Made by a program: the position numbers and the translations under genes
From: an uncultured Eubacteriales bacterium
GTDB lineage: Bacteria > Bacillota > Clostridia > Oscillospirales > Acutalibacteraceae
Assembly (NCBI GenBank): GCA_948815685.1
Contig: CAQJOC010000044.1
Location: forward strand, 1-7,417
Reading direction: 5' to 3'
Length of the DNA stretch: 7,417 nucleotides
Shown: piece after piece, positions 1 through 5,717 of the stretch
How the letters are laid out: every line of letters starts with the position of its first letter
Position numbering within the stretch: position 1 is the first letter of the stretch
Notes under the pieces: generated by a model
Told to the model about the DNA's origin: nothing
Databases searched by the model: none
Seen by the model: the letters and a program-made list of their open reading frames with translations, nothing else

Positions 1-33
1 ATTAATTTTATCTATTTGGCCTTTATTTTTGTT

Positions 34-52
34 GCTTTATTTCGTGTGAACA
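34..52 (+). repeat. Copy 1 of a short motif shared with 5631-5652
   Basis: GCTTTATTTC followed by GTGTGAACA (44-52). The same order, GC, T/A stretch, GTGTGAACA, recurs in the same orientation at 5631-5652. Here the motif extends into a palindrome CGTGTGAACACG (43-54). It lies downstream of the spoIIIAH stop. There is no T-run after the stem on the minus strand, so it is not a standard terminator. Rest of 1-96: no gene seen. Confidence 0.35.
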
Positions 53-96
53 CGCCATAGAGCCTTTGACTTTTTTAAATTTGTTTTTAATATATT

Positions 97-666
97 TTAT
101 TTCGCCTCGGTAATTTTTATCTTATTAAAAGGTATTCCGGTTTGCCCTGACACTATGTCTCGAATTGTTATAACAGAACTTTCGTTTAAACTTCCGGGAT
201 TAACAATTATACTGCATTCTCCGTTTTGCAGAAATGCCATGCATTCGCCGAATCCTTTTGCTTTTATTAAATTTTCAACATTAGACTCTTGCTGTATTGA
301 TTTTGCAATTTTTTCAGCATTTTCCATAGCGTTTGATTTTGCTTTTTCATCTAAATTAACATCAGAAAGAGAACTTTTAATAAGTTGAGTTGCCTCATCA
401 CGAGATTTTTGACGTTCCATTTTTGCTTTTGCAAAATATTCCGCCGTTTCCTTTGACATATTTATTACAGGTTTGGCATCTTCATCATTATATTCCGGGG
501 TTTTTGAAGTATTTACATATCTTGCTTCTCCCAATTCTTTTTGTGTATGCAATATGTCTGTGGCATTTAGACCTTTATCTTCCGAAAAATGCCAATTCAG
601 ATACACAGCTGCTCCCAGGGCTAAAACAAGAGAGGTTAAAATTAATTGACGTCTGTGAAGTTTCAT
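97..666 (-). CDS. spoIIIAH: SpoIIIAH, stage III sporulation protein AH (189 aa)
   Basis: Last gene of the spoIIIA operon. Known role: a bitopic mother-cell protein whose extracellular domain has the YscJ/FliF-like ring-building fold and binds forespore SpoIIQ across the intermembrane space, forming the feeding-tube channel needed for late forespore gene expression. Seen here: a short basic N-terminus (MKLHRRQ), one membrane segment at about residues 8-26, a LGEARYV motif at 45-51 typical of the family, a charged helical stretch at about 72-135, and a C-terminal alpha/beta part to residue 189. The reading frame is open further upstream to a GTG at 726, but that extension lies inside spoIIIAG and has no ribosome binding site. 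ATG 666 has GGAGG seven bases away and puts the membrane anchor at the N-terminus. It lies 40 bases after the spoIIIAG stop. Length is slightly below the Bacillus homologue. Oddity: cysteines C142 and C151 flank a probable beta turn. Identification by order and sequence is secure. Confidence 0.95.
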   Translation of the reverse strand: MKLHRRQLILTSLVLALGAAVYLNWHFSEDKGLNATDILHTQKELGEARYVNTSKTPEYNDEDAKPVINMSKETAEYFAKAKMERQKSRDEATQLIKSSLSDVNLDEKAKSNAMENAEKIAKSIQQESNVENLIKAKGFGECMAFLQNGECSIIVNPGSLNESSVITIRDIVSGQTGIPFNKIKITEAK

Positions 667-673
667 TTGTATT

Positions 674-678
674 CCTCC
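674..678 (-). promoter_or_regulatory. Ribosome binding site that fixes the spoIIIAH start
   Basis: On the minus strand this reads GGAGG, followed by seven bases and then ATG at 666. It is the only good Shine-Dalgarno sequence near the candidate starts and supports the 189-residue form over the longer open frame starting at 726. Confidence 0.8.
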
Positions 679-706
679 ATAATTTTTTATTAATTTGAAT
701 AATTTA

Positions 707-1339
707 TTAATTCGATTTAGTAACACATACTTTATTTGAGGGGATACTTAAAGCTGTGGTAACCGCACTTATAATTCTCTGCTGAACGGTAGGATTGTCT
801 CCGCCTGAGCATACAATTATTACTCCTTTTATTTTAGGTTGAATTTCAGTTACCGCTAAAGCATGTTCAGTCCCTTCGCAGTCCTTAATCGTTATGTATT
901 TTTTTTCACAATCGTCACTCTCCTTTTTGCGAGTTGTTTCGCCGTTTGTTTTATCCTCAGAGGCTTCTTTGTTTTTCTTTTCTTCAGTTGCATATACTGT
1001 TTCAGTTCCGTTTTCAAGGGTTACTAAAACTTTCGCATCTCCGGCACCTTTTATACTTGAAACAATACTTTCAAGGTTTCGCTCTAAGCGTTCCGAATAT
1101 TGGTCTGAATTTATTTTCGTTTCAGGTATTTTTTTTACATTACCTCCTTTTGGTTTTAAGAAATTAGAAATAAAAATCAAAAATATTCCTAAAAGGCCTA
1201 ATATAATTATTAAACTTTTATTTTTTTCTTCAGATAAAAATTTATTTAAAAAGCTAAAAAATGAATTATAAAATGATTTGCAAGATAATTGAGAAAAATC
1301 TTCTTTTGTTTCAGTTGTTTCCTGCCTATTTAACAACAT
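707..1339 (-). CDS. spoIIIAG: SpoIIIAG, stage III sporulation protein AG (210 aa)
   Basis: Ring-forming component of the SpoIIIA-SpoIIQ channel. In Bacillus the purified soluble domain forms a large ring with a ring-building motif. Seen here: a polar cytoplasmic N-terminus, one membrane segment at about residues 42-62, a first domain half around 81-118 (YSERLERNLESIV, then GDAKVLVTLENGTETVYA), a highly charged Lys/Glu/Asp linker at about 119-150, and the conserved C-terminal half around 160-208 (EIQPKIKGVIIVCSGG, followed by a helix and SNKVCVTK). The linker sits where the family has its insertion within the ring domain. The ATG at 1339 has AGAAGG eight bases upstream. A 160-base gap separates it from spoIIIAF, so it may have its own transcriptional input, and spoIIIAH follows after 40 bases. 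Oddity: four cysteines (C144, C154, C177, C205) lie in the extracytoplasmic part. Identification is secure. Confidence 0.95.
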   Translation of the reverse strand: MLLNRQETTETKEDFSQLSCKSFYNSFFSFLNKFLSEEKNKSLIIILGLLGIFLIFISNFLKPKGGNVKKIPETKINSDQYSERLERNLESIVSSIKGAGDAKVLVTLENGTETVYATEEKKNKEASEDKTNGETTRKKESDDCEKKYITIKDCEGTEHALAVTEIQPKIKGVIIVCSGGDNPTVQQRIISAVTTALSIPSNKVCVTKSN

Positions 1340-1499
1340 TTAATTTACCTTCTTTTTTATTTTACCTTTGCCTTATCCTTTTTTACTTTTATTTCTCTTT
1401 TTTATTCAACGAGCAAGTTAAACATTAACCTTTGTTTCCTATTTTTTATTTTTAAGTCTTTTATTTTTTAATCGTTTATTTTTAATTCTTTTTTTAATT
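1340..1499 (-). other. spoIIIAF-spoIIIAG intergenic gap, purine-rich on the coding strand
   Basis: These 160 bases are almost entirely A and G on the minus strand. They contain a tandem A-rich repeat next to the spoIIIAF stop (1444-1488), a small inverted repeat (GTTAA-3-TTAAC, plus-strand 1417-1429) and the spoIIIAG ribosome binding site (AGAAGG, 1348-1353). I found no CATA-type sigma-E -10 box and no convincing TTGACA/TATAAT pair. The only ATG in it opens a seven-codon frame (MFNLLVE, 1425 to 1402), which I do not call a gene. From memory, an internal sigma-E promoter serving AG and AH is reported in the B. subtilis spoIIIA locus. A promoter here would fit but is not shown by the sequence. 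Confidence 0.5.
1444..1488 (-). repeat. Three 15-base A-rich degenerate tandem repeats
   Basis: On the minus strand three consecutive 15-base units read GAATTAAAAATAAAC, GATTAAAAAATAAAA and GACTTAAAAATAAAA (consensus about GAnTTAAAAATAAAA). A partial related unit (GAAATTAAAAA) precedes them and overlaps the spoIIIAF stop codon. The G at each unit start and the single T in the run keep a regular 15-base phase. Low-complexity sequence could produce this by slippage, so function is not implied. Confidence 0.6.
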
Positions 1500-2024
1500 T
1501 CAATTCATTATTATGACCTCCGTCTCAATATTTAATCTCTTTTCCAGCTCCTTTTTTATTTTTAAAATTTCAGAATCAGTGAATTGAGATTTATTGCTTT
1601 TATTTTTACAATTTTTAGGTATATATACTTTGCATTTACTAATTGATATGCAGCCATCTTCATTTGTATCCATAGACAGTTGAATTTTTTCATCTTTAAT
1701 ATCTAAAATATCTAAATCTTTCAATATTTCCTTTATAATATTCTTTAAATTTTGTTTTGCTAAAGACTTAAATTGCTTATCCATGCTTTTTATGAACTTT
1801 TCTGTTTGATTGGGAATTTTTTCACAAGGGGGAATTTTTATTTTAAAATCGGGAATACCTTCGGATAAAGGAAAGAGCATTGAAGTAAGAAGAAACAAAG
1901 CAAGTACGATTCTTAAAGGTTTTTCCATATTTCCAGACGGAAGAATAAGGTCTATAATTACGCATACTGCGGAAGATAAACAAATTAGTCCTGCCCATTG
2001 TCCTGTATAATTTATTTTAACCAC
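1500..2024 (-). CDS. spoIIIAF: SpoIIIAF, stage III sporulation protein AF (174 aa, GTG start)
   Basis: Membrane component of the SpoIIIA channel. Seen here: two N-terminal membrane segments, about residues 11-30 (AGLICLSSAVCVIIDLILP) and 37-54 (PLRIVLALFLLTSMLFPL), joined by the family-typical LPSGNMEK turn. A soluble C-terminal domain follows and ends in a helix and strand (SEILKIKKELEKRL, then ETEVIIM), consistent with the ring-building fold known for this family. Start choice: the frame is open up to a GTG at 2075, but that extra stretch merely reads the end of spoIIIAE in another frame. The GTG at 2024 gives the usual short lead (nine residues before the conserved Trp) and overlaps the spoIIIAE stop by eight bases. 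A GGGAG lies only two bases before it, closer than ideal, so translation probably depends on coupling to spoIIIAE. Stop TGA at 1500. Product identity is strong; the start is moderately sure. Confidence 0.88.
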   Translation of the reverse strand: MVKINYTGQWAGLICLSSAVCVIIDLILPSGNMEKPLRIVLALFLLTSMLFPLSEGIPDFKIKIPPCEKIPNQTEKFIKSMDKQFKSLAKQNLKNIIKEILKDLDILDIKDEKIQLSMDTNEDGCISISKCKVYIPKNCKNKSNKSQFTDSEILKIKKELEKRLNIETEVIIMN

Positions 2025-3150
2025 CGCTCCCAATAATAAGAATAATAACAGTTGAAACAATAAAGACGGCAACACATGATAATATAATTGCCATAAGTGC
2101 CTGTAATACTTTGCTTATCGAACGCAAAAGTCCGGATATTTTTCCTTGAGACAAGATATCGCTTGCCGCCGAACAAGTGGACAGCAAAAAAATCCAAATC
2201 ATACATTCGACAAGGGCAGGAAGAAATAAAATTCCCAATGCTATTATTCCGAATACTCCGGCACCGGATTTCAAAAGTTTTAAACAGCTTTGAATAGTAC
2301 TGCATGCATCACCGAGTGCACTTCCGACTATGGGTACAAAACTTGAAAGAGCGAGTTTTGCAGTTTTACCTCCTATGTTATCAGTTGGAGATGCGACAAG
2401 TGTTTGAAGTGCTAAAAGTGATACAAAAGCTGAAACGGAAATTCCCAAAAATGATTTTATTACCCTGTAAATCACACCGCAAAGACCATTTAATTTTAAT
2501 CTCGGAGTTATAGATGACATTGTTGCGATGCCAAGCATAGTGTTCATTAAAGGAACCAAAAATCCGGTACAAAGATAAGATATTATTTGTCCTGCTCCTG
2601 TCATCATCATATGATATGAGGAAGCTGACACCGTTTGACCTGAAGCAAGCATTATGCCAACCATTATGGGGATAAAACATACAATAAATTCAGATGCTGC
2701 CTTTATTATGCCTGAAGTCGTAGCAATAAACTCAACAATCGGACCTATTATGCAAGTACAAATACAAATTGAGCCTATTGCTGACATAATTTCGCTCATT
2801 TTTGTTTTTTTTAGGGAAAAATCAATGCTATCTATCATAGCACAAAGAAGGATAACAGCTATAACAGGCGAAACTGATTTCATAGGTGAAGAAAATTTTT
2901 CTTTTGTTTTTTTTATTGTCTCATTAAAAATTTTAATCGGTGAAAGTTTAGAAAGTTCATTAAAATCATTATTTTTAATACCCATATTTTCTAAAGTTTT
3001 TACTGAATCCTTTGGAAGAAGTTCAGTAAGTTTATCCATCCCGCTGAGGTGAAGTTGTTCATTATAAATTTCATTTATATCGTTTAAAGCAAATACAAAT
3101 TCTGAAATAATAAATATAAAACAGAAAAAAATAAATATTTTTTTGAACAT
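2017..3150 (-). CDS. spoIIIAE: SpoIIIAE, stage III sporulation protein AE (377 aa)
   Basis: Large polytopic membrane protein of the SpoIIIA complex, thought to form, with AC and AD, a platform resembling the export gate of type III and flagellar systems. Seen here: a cleavable-looking signal peptide at residues 1-21 (KK, hydrophobic core, ending FVFA before LND) and a polar extracytoplasmic region at about 22-90. From about 91 to the end there are repeated hydrophobic segments, including PVIAVILLCAMIDS, EFIVCFIPIMVGIML, FGIIALGILFLPALVECMI and AIILSCVAVFIVSTVIILIIG. The GQTVSASSYHMMM and FVPIVGSALGDA stretches are characteristic of the family. The ATG at 3150 has GGGAGG seven bases upstream (3158-3163), and that site lies inside the last codons of spoIIIAD, three bases away. 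The stop is inside the start region of spoIIIAF. Length is close to the Bacillus homologue. Confidence 0.95.
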   Translation of the reverse strand: MFKKIFIFFCFIFIISEFVFALNDINEIYNEQLHLSGMDKLTELLPKDSVKTLENMGIKNNDFNELSKLSPIKIFNETIKKTKEKFSSPMKSVSPVIAVILLCAMIDSIDFSLKKTKMSEIMSAIGSICICTCIIGPIVEFIATTSGIIKAASEFIVCFIPIMVGIMLASGQTVSASSYHMMMTGAGQIISYLCTGFLVPLMNTMLGIATMSSITPRLKLNGLCGVIYRVIKSFLGISVSAFVSLLALQTLVASPTDNIGGKTAKLALSSFVPIVGSALGDACSTIQSCLKLLKSGAGVFGIIALGILFLPALVECMIWIFLLSTCSAASDILSQGKISGLLRSISKVLQALMAIILSCVAVFIVSTVIILIIGSGG

Positions 3151-3153
3151 TGC

Positions 3154-3543
3154 CTAACCTCCCATAAGATTTAACGAAGATTGAATAATTTTTTCAAATA
3201 AGGGAAGTGCCATAATGACAATAGCAACTTTTCCAACCCATTCAACTTTTGCTGCCAAGGAATTTTCACCGGCGTCTCTACAGGCATCTGAAGAAAATTG
3301 AGCAATAAGACATATACCTAAGCACTTAAAAAGGATAATTCCATATTCTTTTGGAATTTTGGAATGGGATAAAAGTTCATTAATTTGATTTATTATAGGA
3401 GCAAGTTGATTTAAAAGTATGGCAAGAACAATTATTCCGGACGAGATGTTTATAAGTATTGAATATTCAGGCAGATAATTTTTTATTGTGAGGGAAATTA
3501 CTGCAATTACGAGAATTATTCCGATTATCGATAGTGTATTCAT
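3154..3543 (-). CDS. spoIIIAD: SpoIIIAD, stage III sporulation protein AD (129 aa)
   Basis: Small integral membrane protein of the SpoIIIA channel platform. Seen here: hydrophobic segments at about residues 4-20, 28-48, 66-82 and 103-114, and the family signature around 73-105 containing QFSSDACRDAGE (82-93) followed by AAKVEWVGK. The length is near the family norm of about 130. The ATG at 3543 lies 12 bases after the spoIIIAC stop with only a weak purine stretch (TAAGAA) upstream, so it probably relies on ribosomes finishing spoIIIAC. Its last codons (ATG GGA GGT TAG) double as the ribosome binding site of spoIIIAE. Confidence 0.95.
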   Translation of the reverse strand: MNTLSIIGIILVIAVISLTIKNYLPEYSILINISSGIIVLAILLNQLAPIINQINELLSHSKIPKEYGIILFKCLGICLIAQFSSDACRDAGENSLAAKVEWVGKVAIVIMALPLFEKIIQSSLNLMGG

Positions 3544-3555
3544 TTTTTATATTTC

Positions 3556-3750
3556 TTATAGTCCAAAGACTGATTTTATGGTTTTAAATAAAGTATCTAT
3601 CTGCCGAATAATCATCATAAGAACTACAATAAGCCCCGCAAGAGTAGTCATCATAGCTTGTTCTTCTCGTCCGGAGCGAATTAATAATTGATTAAGAACG
3701 GATACAATAATTCCTATTGCAGCGATTTTAAAAACTAAATCTACATCCAT
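3556..3750 (-). CDS. spoIIIAC: SpoIIIAC, stage III sporulation protein AC (64 aa)
   Basis: Very small membrane protein of the SpoIIIA platform, related in sequence to SpoIIIAD. Seen here: two membrane segments at about residues 7-24 (FKIAAIGIIVSVLNQLLI) and 32-48, joined by the conserved polar turn RSGREEQA. The length matches the family (about 65-68). The ATG at 3750 has GGAGG eight bases upstream (3759-3763). A 150-base non-coding gap separates it from spoIIIAB, whereas the next gene, spoIIIAD, starts only 12 bases after its stop. Identification is firm despite the small size because of the GREEQAMMTTLAG stretch and the operon position. Confidence 0.95.
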   Translation of the reverse strand: MDVDLVFKIAAIGIIVSVLNQLLIRSGREEQAMMTTLAGLIVVLMMIIRQIDTLFKTIKSVFGL

Positions 3751-3783
3751 TTAAAATTCCTCCACTTTAAATAAGGAAAAACA

Positions 3784-3845
3784 ATTCGGGAAAATTTTCT
3801 CAAATATTTGTTTTAATTAAGCAAATTAAAAAAGATTGTCCGAAT
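3784..3845 (-). repeat. Nested inverted-repeat cluster in the spoIIIAB-spoIIIAC gap
   Basis: Plus-strand reading: ATTCGG (3784-3789) is mirrored by CCGAAT (3840-3845). Between them lie the perfect palindromes GAAAATTTTC (3790-3799) and CAAATATTTG (3801-3810), and an 8-base stem TTTTAATT (3811-3818) with a 5-base loop and AATTAAAA (3824-3831). Most of the 62 bases therefore belong to some inverted repeat. The inner ones are almost pure A/T and may be chance in such AT-rich DNA. As RNA the two perfect palindromes could form only very short stems. It sits 21 bases upstream of the spoIIIAC ribosome binding site. Function unknown. Confidence 0.45.
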
Positions 3846-3875
3846 AATTAAGTTTGTTTCATAGGCACACTTCAG

Positions 3876-3902
3876 AAAAAACCTCTACAAAAACCAAGGT
3901 TT
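3876..3902 (-). terminator. Weak terminator- or attenuator-like stem after spoIIIAB
   Basis: On the minus strand AAACCT, a 12-base loop and AGGTTT form a 6-base-pair stem that overlaps the spoIIIAB stop codon, followed by a run of T (the last six T are at 3881-3876). The stem has only two G/C pairs and a large loop, so full termination is unlikely. Partial termination or an RNA-end signal between AB and the downstream genes is possible. Confidence 0.25.
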
Positions 3903-4407
3903 AGATTAAAAAGAGAGCGATTGCCGCACCTATGCACACTCCAAATATTTGATAAAGTTTTTCCTTTGTCCTTTTTTCTTCCCGAGCTTTCTGAAGATAC
4001 GGAATTGCCGATTCATAACTGTATTCACAGTTGGATATTTGTCCGTCAACATCAGTAGTACCCAGTCTTAAGCCAAATCCGACAATTATTTCTGATAAAG
4101 TTTTAGAAATTGGAAGGTTGTTTGCGGGATAAGAAAAGGTTTTTTTCCAAGCTACGGGAAAAGCTTCACCGCAATTCATATAACCGAGGCATTTTTTTAA
4201 AGCTTGGTAAAATACGCCGTTTCCATTTTGTTCTTTTAATATGTCTTCAAGATGACTTCCCGAATATCGTATTTCATTTTGGAGCGTTTTTATAAATTCC
4301 ATATACTCCTCTATAAAACGGACTCTGGCAGAAAGTTTGAGGGCTGCCATGTTTCCGGCTAGAATTCCGGAACTAATTAAAGTCAGAATTCCGACAATTT
4401 TTAGCAT
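3901..4407 (-). CDS. spoIIIAB: SpoIIIAB, stage III sporulation protein AB (168 aa)
   Basis: Membrane-anchored partner of the SpoIIIAA ATPase. Its soluble domain is known to resemble GspF of type II secretion. Seen here: an N-terminal membrane segment at about residues 3-23, an amphipathic helical middle, the family signature LGTTDVDGQ (115-123), a charged helix KAREEKRTKEKLYQ (140-153) and a C-terminal membrane segment at about 154-168. Length is the usual 168-171. The ATG at 4407 has GGAGG six bases upstream (4414-4418), located inside the spoIIIAA coding region. The two genes overlap by 35 bases, so translation is coupled. It is followed by an unusual 150-base gap before spoIIIAC. Confidence 0.95.
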   Translation of the reverse strand: MLKIVGILTLISSGILAGNMAALKLSARVRFIEEYMEFIKTLQNEIRYSGSHLEDILKEQNGNGVFYQALKKCLGYMNCGEAFPVAWKKTFSYPANNLPISKTLSEIIVGFGLRLGTTDVDGQISNCEYSYESAIPYLQKAREEKRTKEKLYQIFGVCIGAAIALFLI

Positions 4408-5359
4408 ACAAATCCTCCATTTTTAAAAATTCAAAATCCCCTGTATATTTGCTTTTATCATTAAGAAGGATAATATTTTGAAACGCACCTATGGATAAGA
4501 GACTTTTTATTTGCTTTCGTTTTAAAAGGTTATTTATATCTCCTGAATGCACGCTTGCTATTATTTCGGCTCCTGCGTTTAAGCCTTCTTCTACAGCTGA
4601 TATTTCCGAAACAAGTCCTATTTCATCGCAGATAACTATATCCGGTGAAAGAACTCGGACTGCTTGAAGTATACCGATGCCTTTCGGGTATCCGCTTAAA
4701 ACATCACACATTCCTATATCAACCTGGGGAATCCCACGATAGACTGCAGCTATTTCGCCTCTTTCATCTATTACTGATACTTTTTTTGTTCTACCGTTTT
4801 TCATATCGGACAAATTTCTTGCAATGTCTCTGAGAATAGTAGTCTTTCCGGAAGAGGGAGGACCTGCAATCAATGTTCCTTTAGGATTAAATGTAATTTT
4901 TTCAAGAATTTTTTCCGAACACCCTTTGATTTCTTTAGCAATGCGTATGTTTATTGAAGAAATATCACGAATATTGCTAATTTCTGTCCCATTTGTTACT
5001 GCGGTACCGCAAATTCCCGCTCTATGTCCTCCTTTTAGTGTTATAAATCCATTTTTTATTTGATTTTGATAGCTGTATACGGAATAACTGCAAATTATTT
5101 TTATAATATCGGCAATATCGGATGGAACAGCATAAAGCAAAGTTTCTTTCGATGAAATTTTTCCGTCATGAGATATAAAATATATACTGTCAGGACAAAC
5201 AATAGATAAATTTTTATTTACGCGTATTCTGATTTCTTGTATGACTTGCTTTGTGGCAGGTTCTAGTTTTTCGAGTATACATCTGAATTTTTTATTTAGG
5301 CATAAAATCGCACTGTCAAAACCTTTGGCTTTATCCTGTAAATTAAGATTAAAATTCAT
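4373..5359 (-). CDS. spoIIIAA: SpoIIIAA, stage III sporulation ATPase (328 aa)
   Basis: First gene of the operon and cytoplasmic motor of the SpoIIIA channel, a secretion-superfamily ATPase related to the GspE/VirB11 type. Seen here: an N-terminal domain (about 1-150) with EIRIRVNKN (42-50) and the conserved GHRAGICGTAV (111-121). Then come Walker A GPPSSGKTT (166-174, Lys172 and Thr173 for the phosphates), VIDERGEI (197-203), Walker B DIVICDE (230-236, Asp235 and Glu236) and a His-Ser motif VHSGD (260-264) near the nucleotide. All expected catalytic residues are present and the length is close to the family's. The ATG at 5359 has a strong AAGGAGG six bases upstream (5366-5372). The 3' end overlaps spoIIIAB by 35 bases. 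In Bacillus the operon is driven by mother-cell sigma-E; I could not find a convincing sigma-E site close to this start. Confidence 0.96.
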   Translation of the reverse strand: MNFNLNLQDKAKGFDSAILCLNKKFRCILEKLEPATKQVIQEIRIRVNKNLSIVCPDSIYFISHDGKISSKETLLYAVPSDIADIIKIICSYSVYSYQNQIKNGFITLKGGHRAGICGTAVTNGTEISNIRDISSINIRIAKEIKGCSEKILEKITFNPKGTLIAGPPSSGKTTILRDIARNLSDMKNGRTKKVSVIDERGEIAAVYRGIPQVDIGMCDVLSGYPKGIGILQAVRVLSPDIVICDEIGLVSEISAVEEGLNAGAEIIASVHSGDINNLLKRKQIKSLLSIGAFQNIILLNDKSKYTGDFEFLKMEDLYAKNCRNSDFN

Positions 5360-5630
5360 ACTTGTCCTCCTTCTTATAAATTGATATGGGCTTGGCCCAA
5401 AAAGTAGAACAGAAAGTTATTTCAGAAAATAAATTCAGCAAAAATGCTTTTAAGTAAATACCATACAAAAGATATCTATAAAATTTAAATAAGATTTGTG
5501 GAGATATTTTTGATTATATAATAATAAAATTATTGGGAGTTAATAAACATTTATATAAATTTATTATATGAGTTGTTTAAAAATTTAATAAGGTATTGTC
5601 GCTATATAATTTTTATGAGGTGTTGCCTTA

Positions 5631-5652
5631 GCTTTTATTTTATGTGTGAACA
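5631..5652 (+). repeat. Copy 2 of a short motif shared with 34-52
   Basis: GC, an A/T stretch, then GTGTGAACA (5644-5652) followed by GGCTCTAAAAGGG. The nine-base core is identical to 44-52 and the preceding A/T stretch is similar. It lies about 65 bases upstream of the glycosyltransferase start. It could be a dispersed genomic repeat, a decayed element end or a binding site; two copies cannot decide. Confidence 0.35.
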
Positions 5653-5670
5653 GGCTCTAAAAGGGATAAT

Positions 5671-5699
5671 TTGCAATTTTAAAATTAGATATATATAAT
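5671..5699 (+). promoter_or_regulatory. Candidate sigma-A promoter for the glycosyltransferase operon
   Basis: TTGCAA (5671-5676), 17 bases, then a perfect TATAAT (5694-5699). The -35 matches the consensus at four of six positions and the spacing is ideal. The expected start point near 5706 would leave a leader of only about a dozen bases, with the ribosome binding site right at the 5' end, which is unusual. Another TATAAT at 5605-5610 lacks a good -35. Confidence 0.35.
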
Positions 5700-5703
5700 T
5701 ATC

Positions 5704-5712
5704 GTGAGGTGA
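5704..5712 (+). promoter_or_regulatory. Ribosome binding site that decides a TTG start
   Basis: GTGAGGTGA matches the 3' end of 16S rRNA well (core GAGGTGA). It is five bases before TTG 5718. A GTG at 5709 in the same frame lies inside this site and so is unlikely to be the start. Confidence 0.65.
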
Positions 5713-5717
5713 AAATA

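Larger units (their letters stand above)
5360..5717. other. Divergent intergenic region between spoIIIAA and the glycosyltransferase operon
   Basis: No gene seen; both transcription units must start here. Towards spoIIIAA it holds AAGGAGG (5366-5372) and a small inverted repeat TGGGC-TTG-GCCCA (5387-5399) just upstream of it. The best sigma-E-like -10 box on the minus strand is CATATAAT (5570 down to 5563), about 205 bases from the gene and with only a poor -35. A nearer CATATCAA (5388 to 5381) has no -35. The middle (about 5500-5570) is nearly pure A/T with overlapping palindromes, such as TAATAAA (5541-5547) against TTTATTA (5560-5566), enclosing ATTTATATAAAT. Towards the plus strand there is a sigma-A-like promoter at 5671-5699. 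Confidence 0.6.

Noticed and set aside
155..698. Two plus-strand frames opposite spoIIIAH
   Set aside because: Antisense shadows of a conserved gene; composition is not protein-like.
667..726. N-terminal extension of SpoIIIAH by 20 residues from a GTG at 726
   Set aside because: It lies over the end of spoIIIAG, has no ribosome site, and would place charged residues before the usual MKLHRRQ plus membrane anchor start.
894..1271. Plus-strand open frame of 125 codons
   Set aside because: Fully antisense to spoIIIAG; its Phe/Ser-rich protein is the shadow of a Lys/Glu-rich gene.
1402..1425. Seven-codon frame MFNLLVE in the AF-AG gap, a possible leader peptide
   Set aside because: Too short, with a weak and badly spaced ribosome site and no run of regulatory codons or attenuator after it.
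2654..3052. Plus-strand open frame of 132 codons
   Set aside because: Antisense to spoIIIAE with no ribosome site or recognisable domain.
4824..5063. Plus-strand frame of 79 codons opposite spoIIIAA
   Set aside because: Mirrors the Walker A region of spoIIIAA on the other strand; no independent support.
5433..5453. AGCA-AAAA-TGCT followed by T's as a plus-strand terminator
   Set aside because: A four-base stem is too weak and there is no plus-strand gene upstream for it to terminate.
34..5652. The spoIIIA locus as cargo of a mobile element bounded by GTGTGAACA
   Set aside because: The copies are direct and imperfect, no transposase or recombinase is present, and spoIIIA is a core chromosomal locus.
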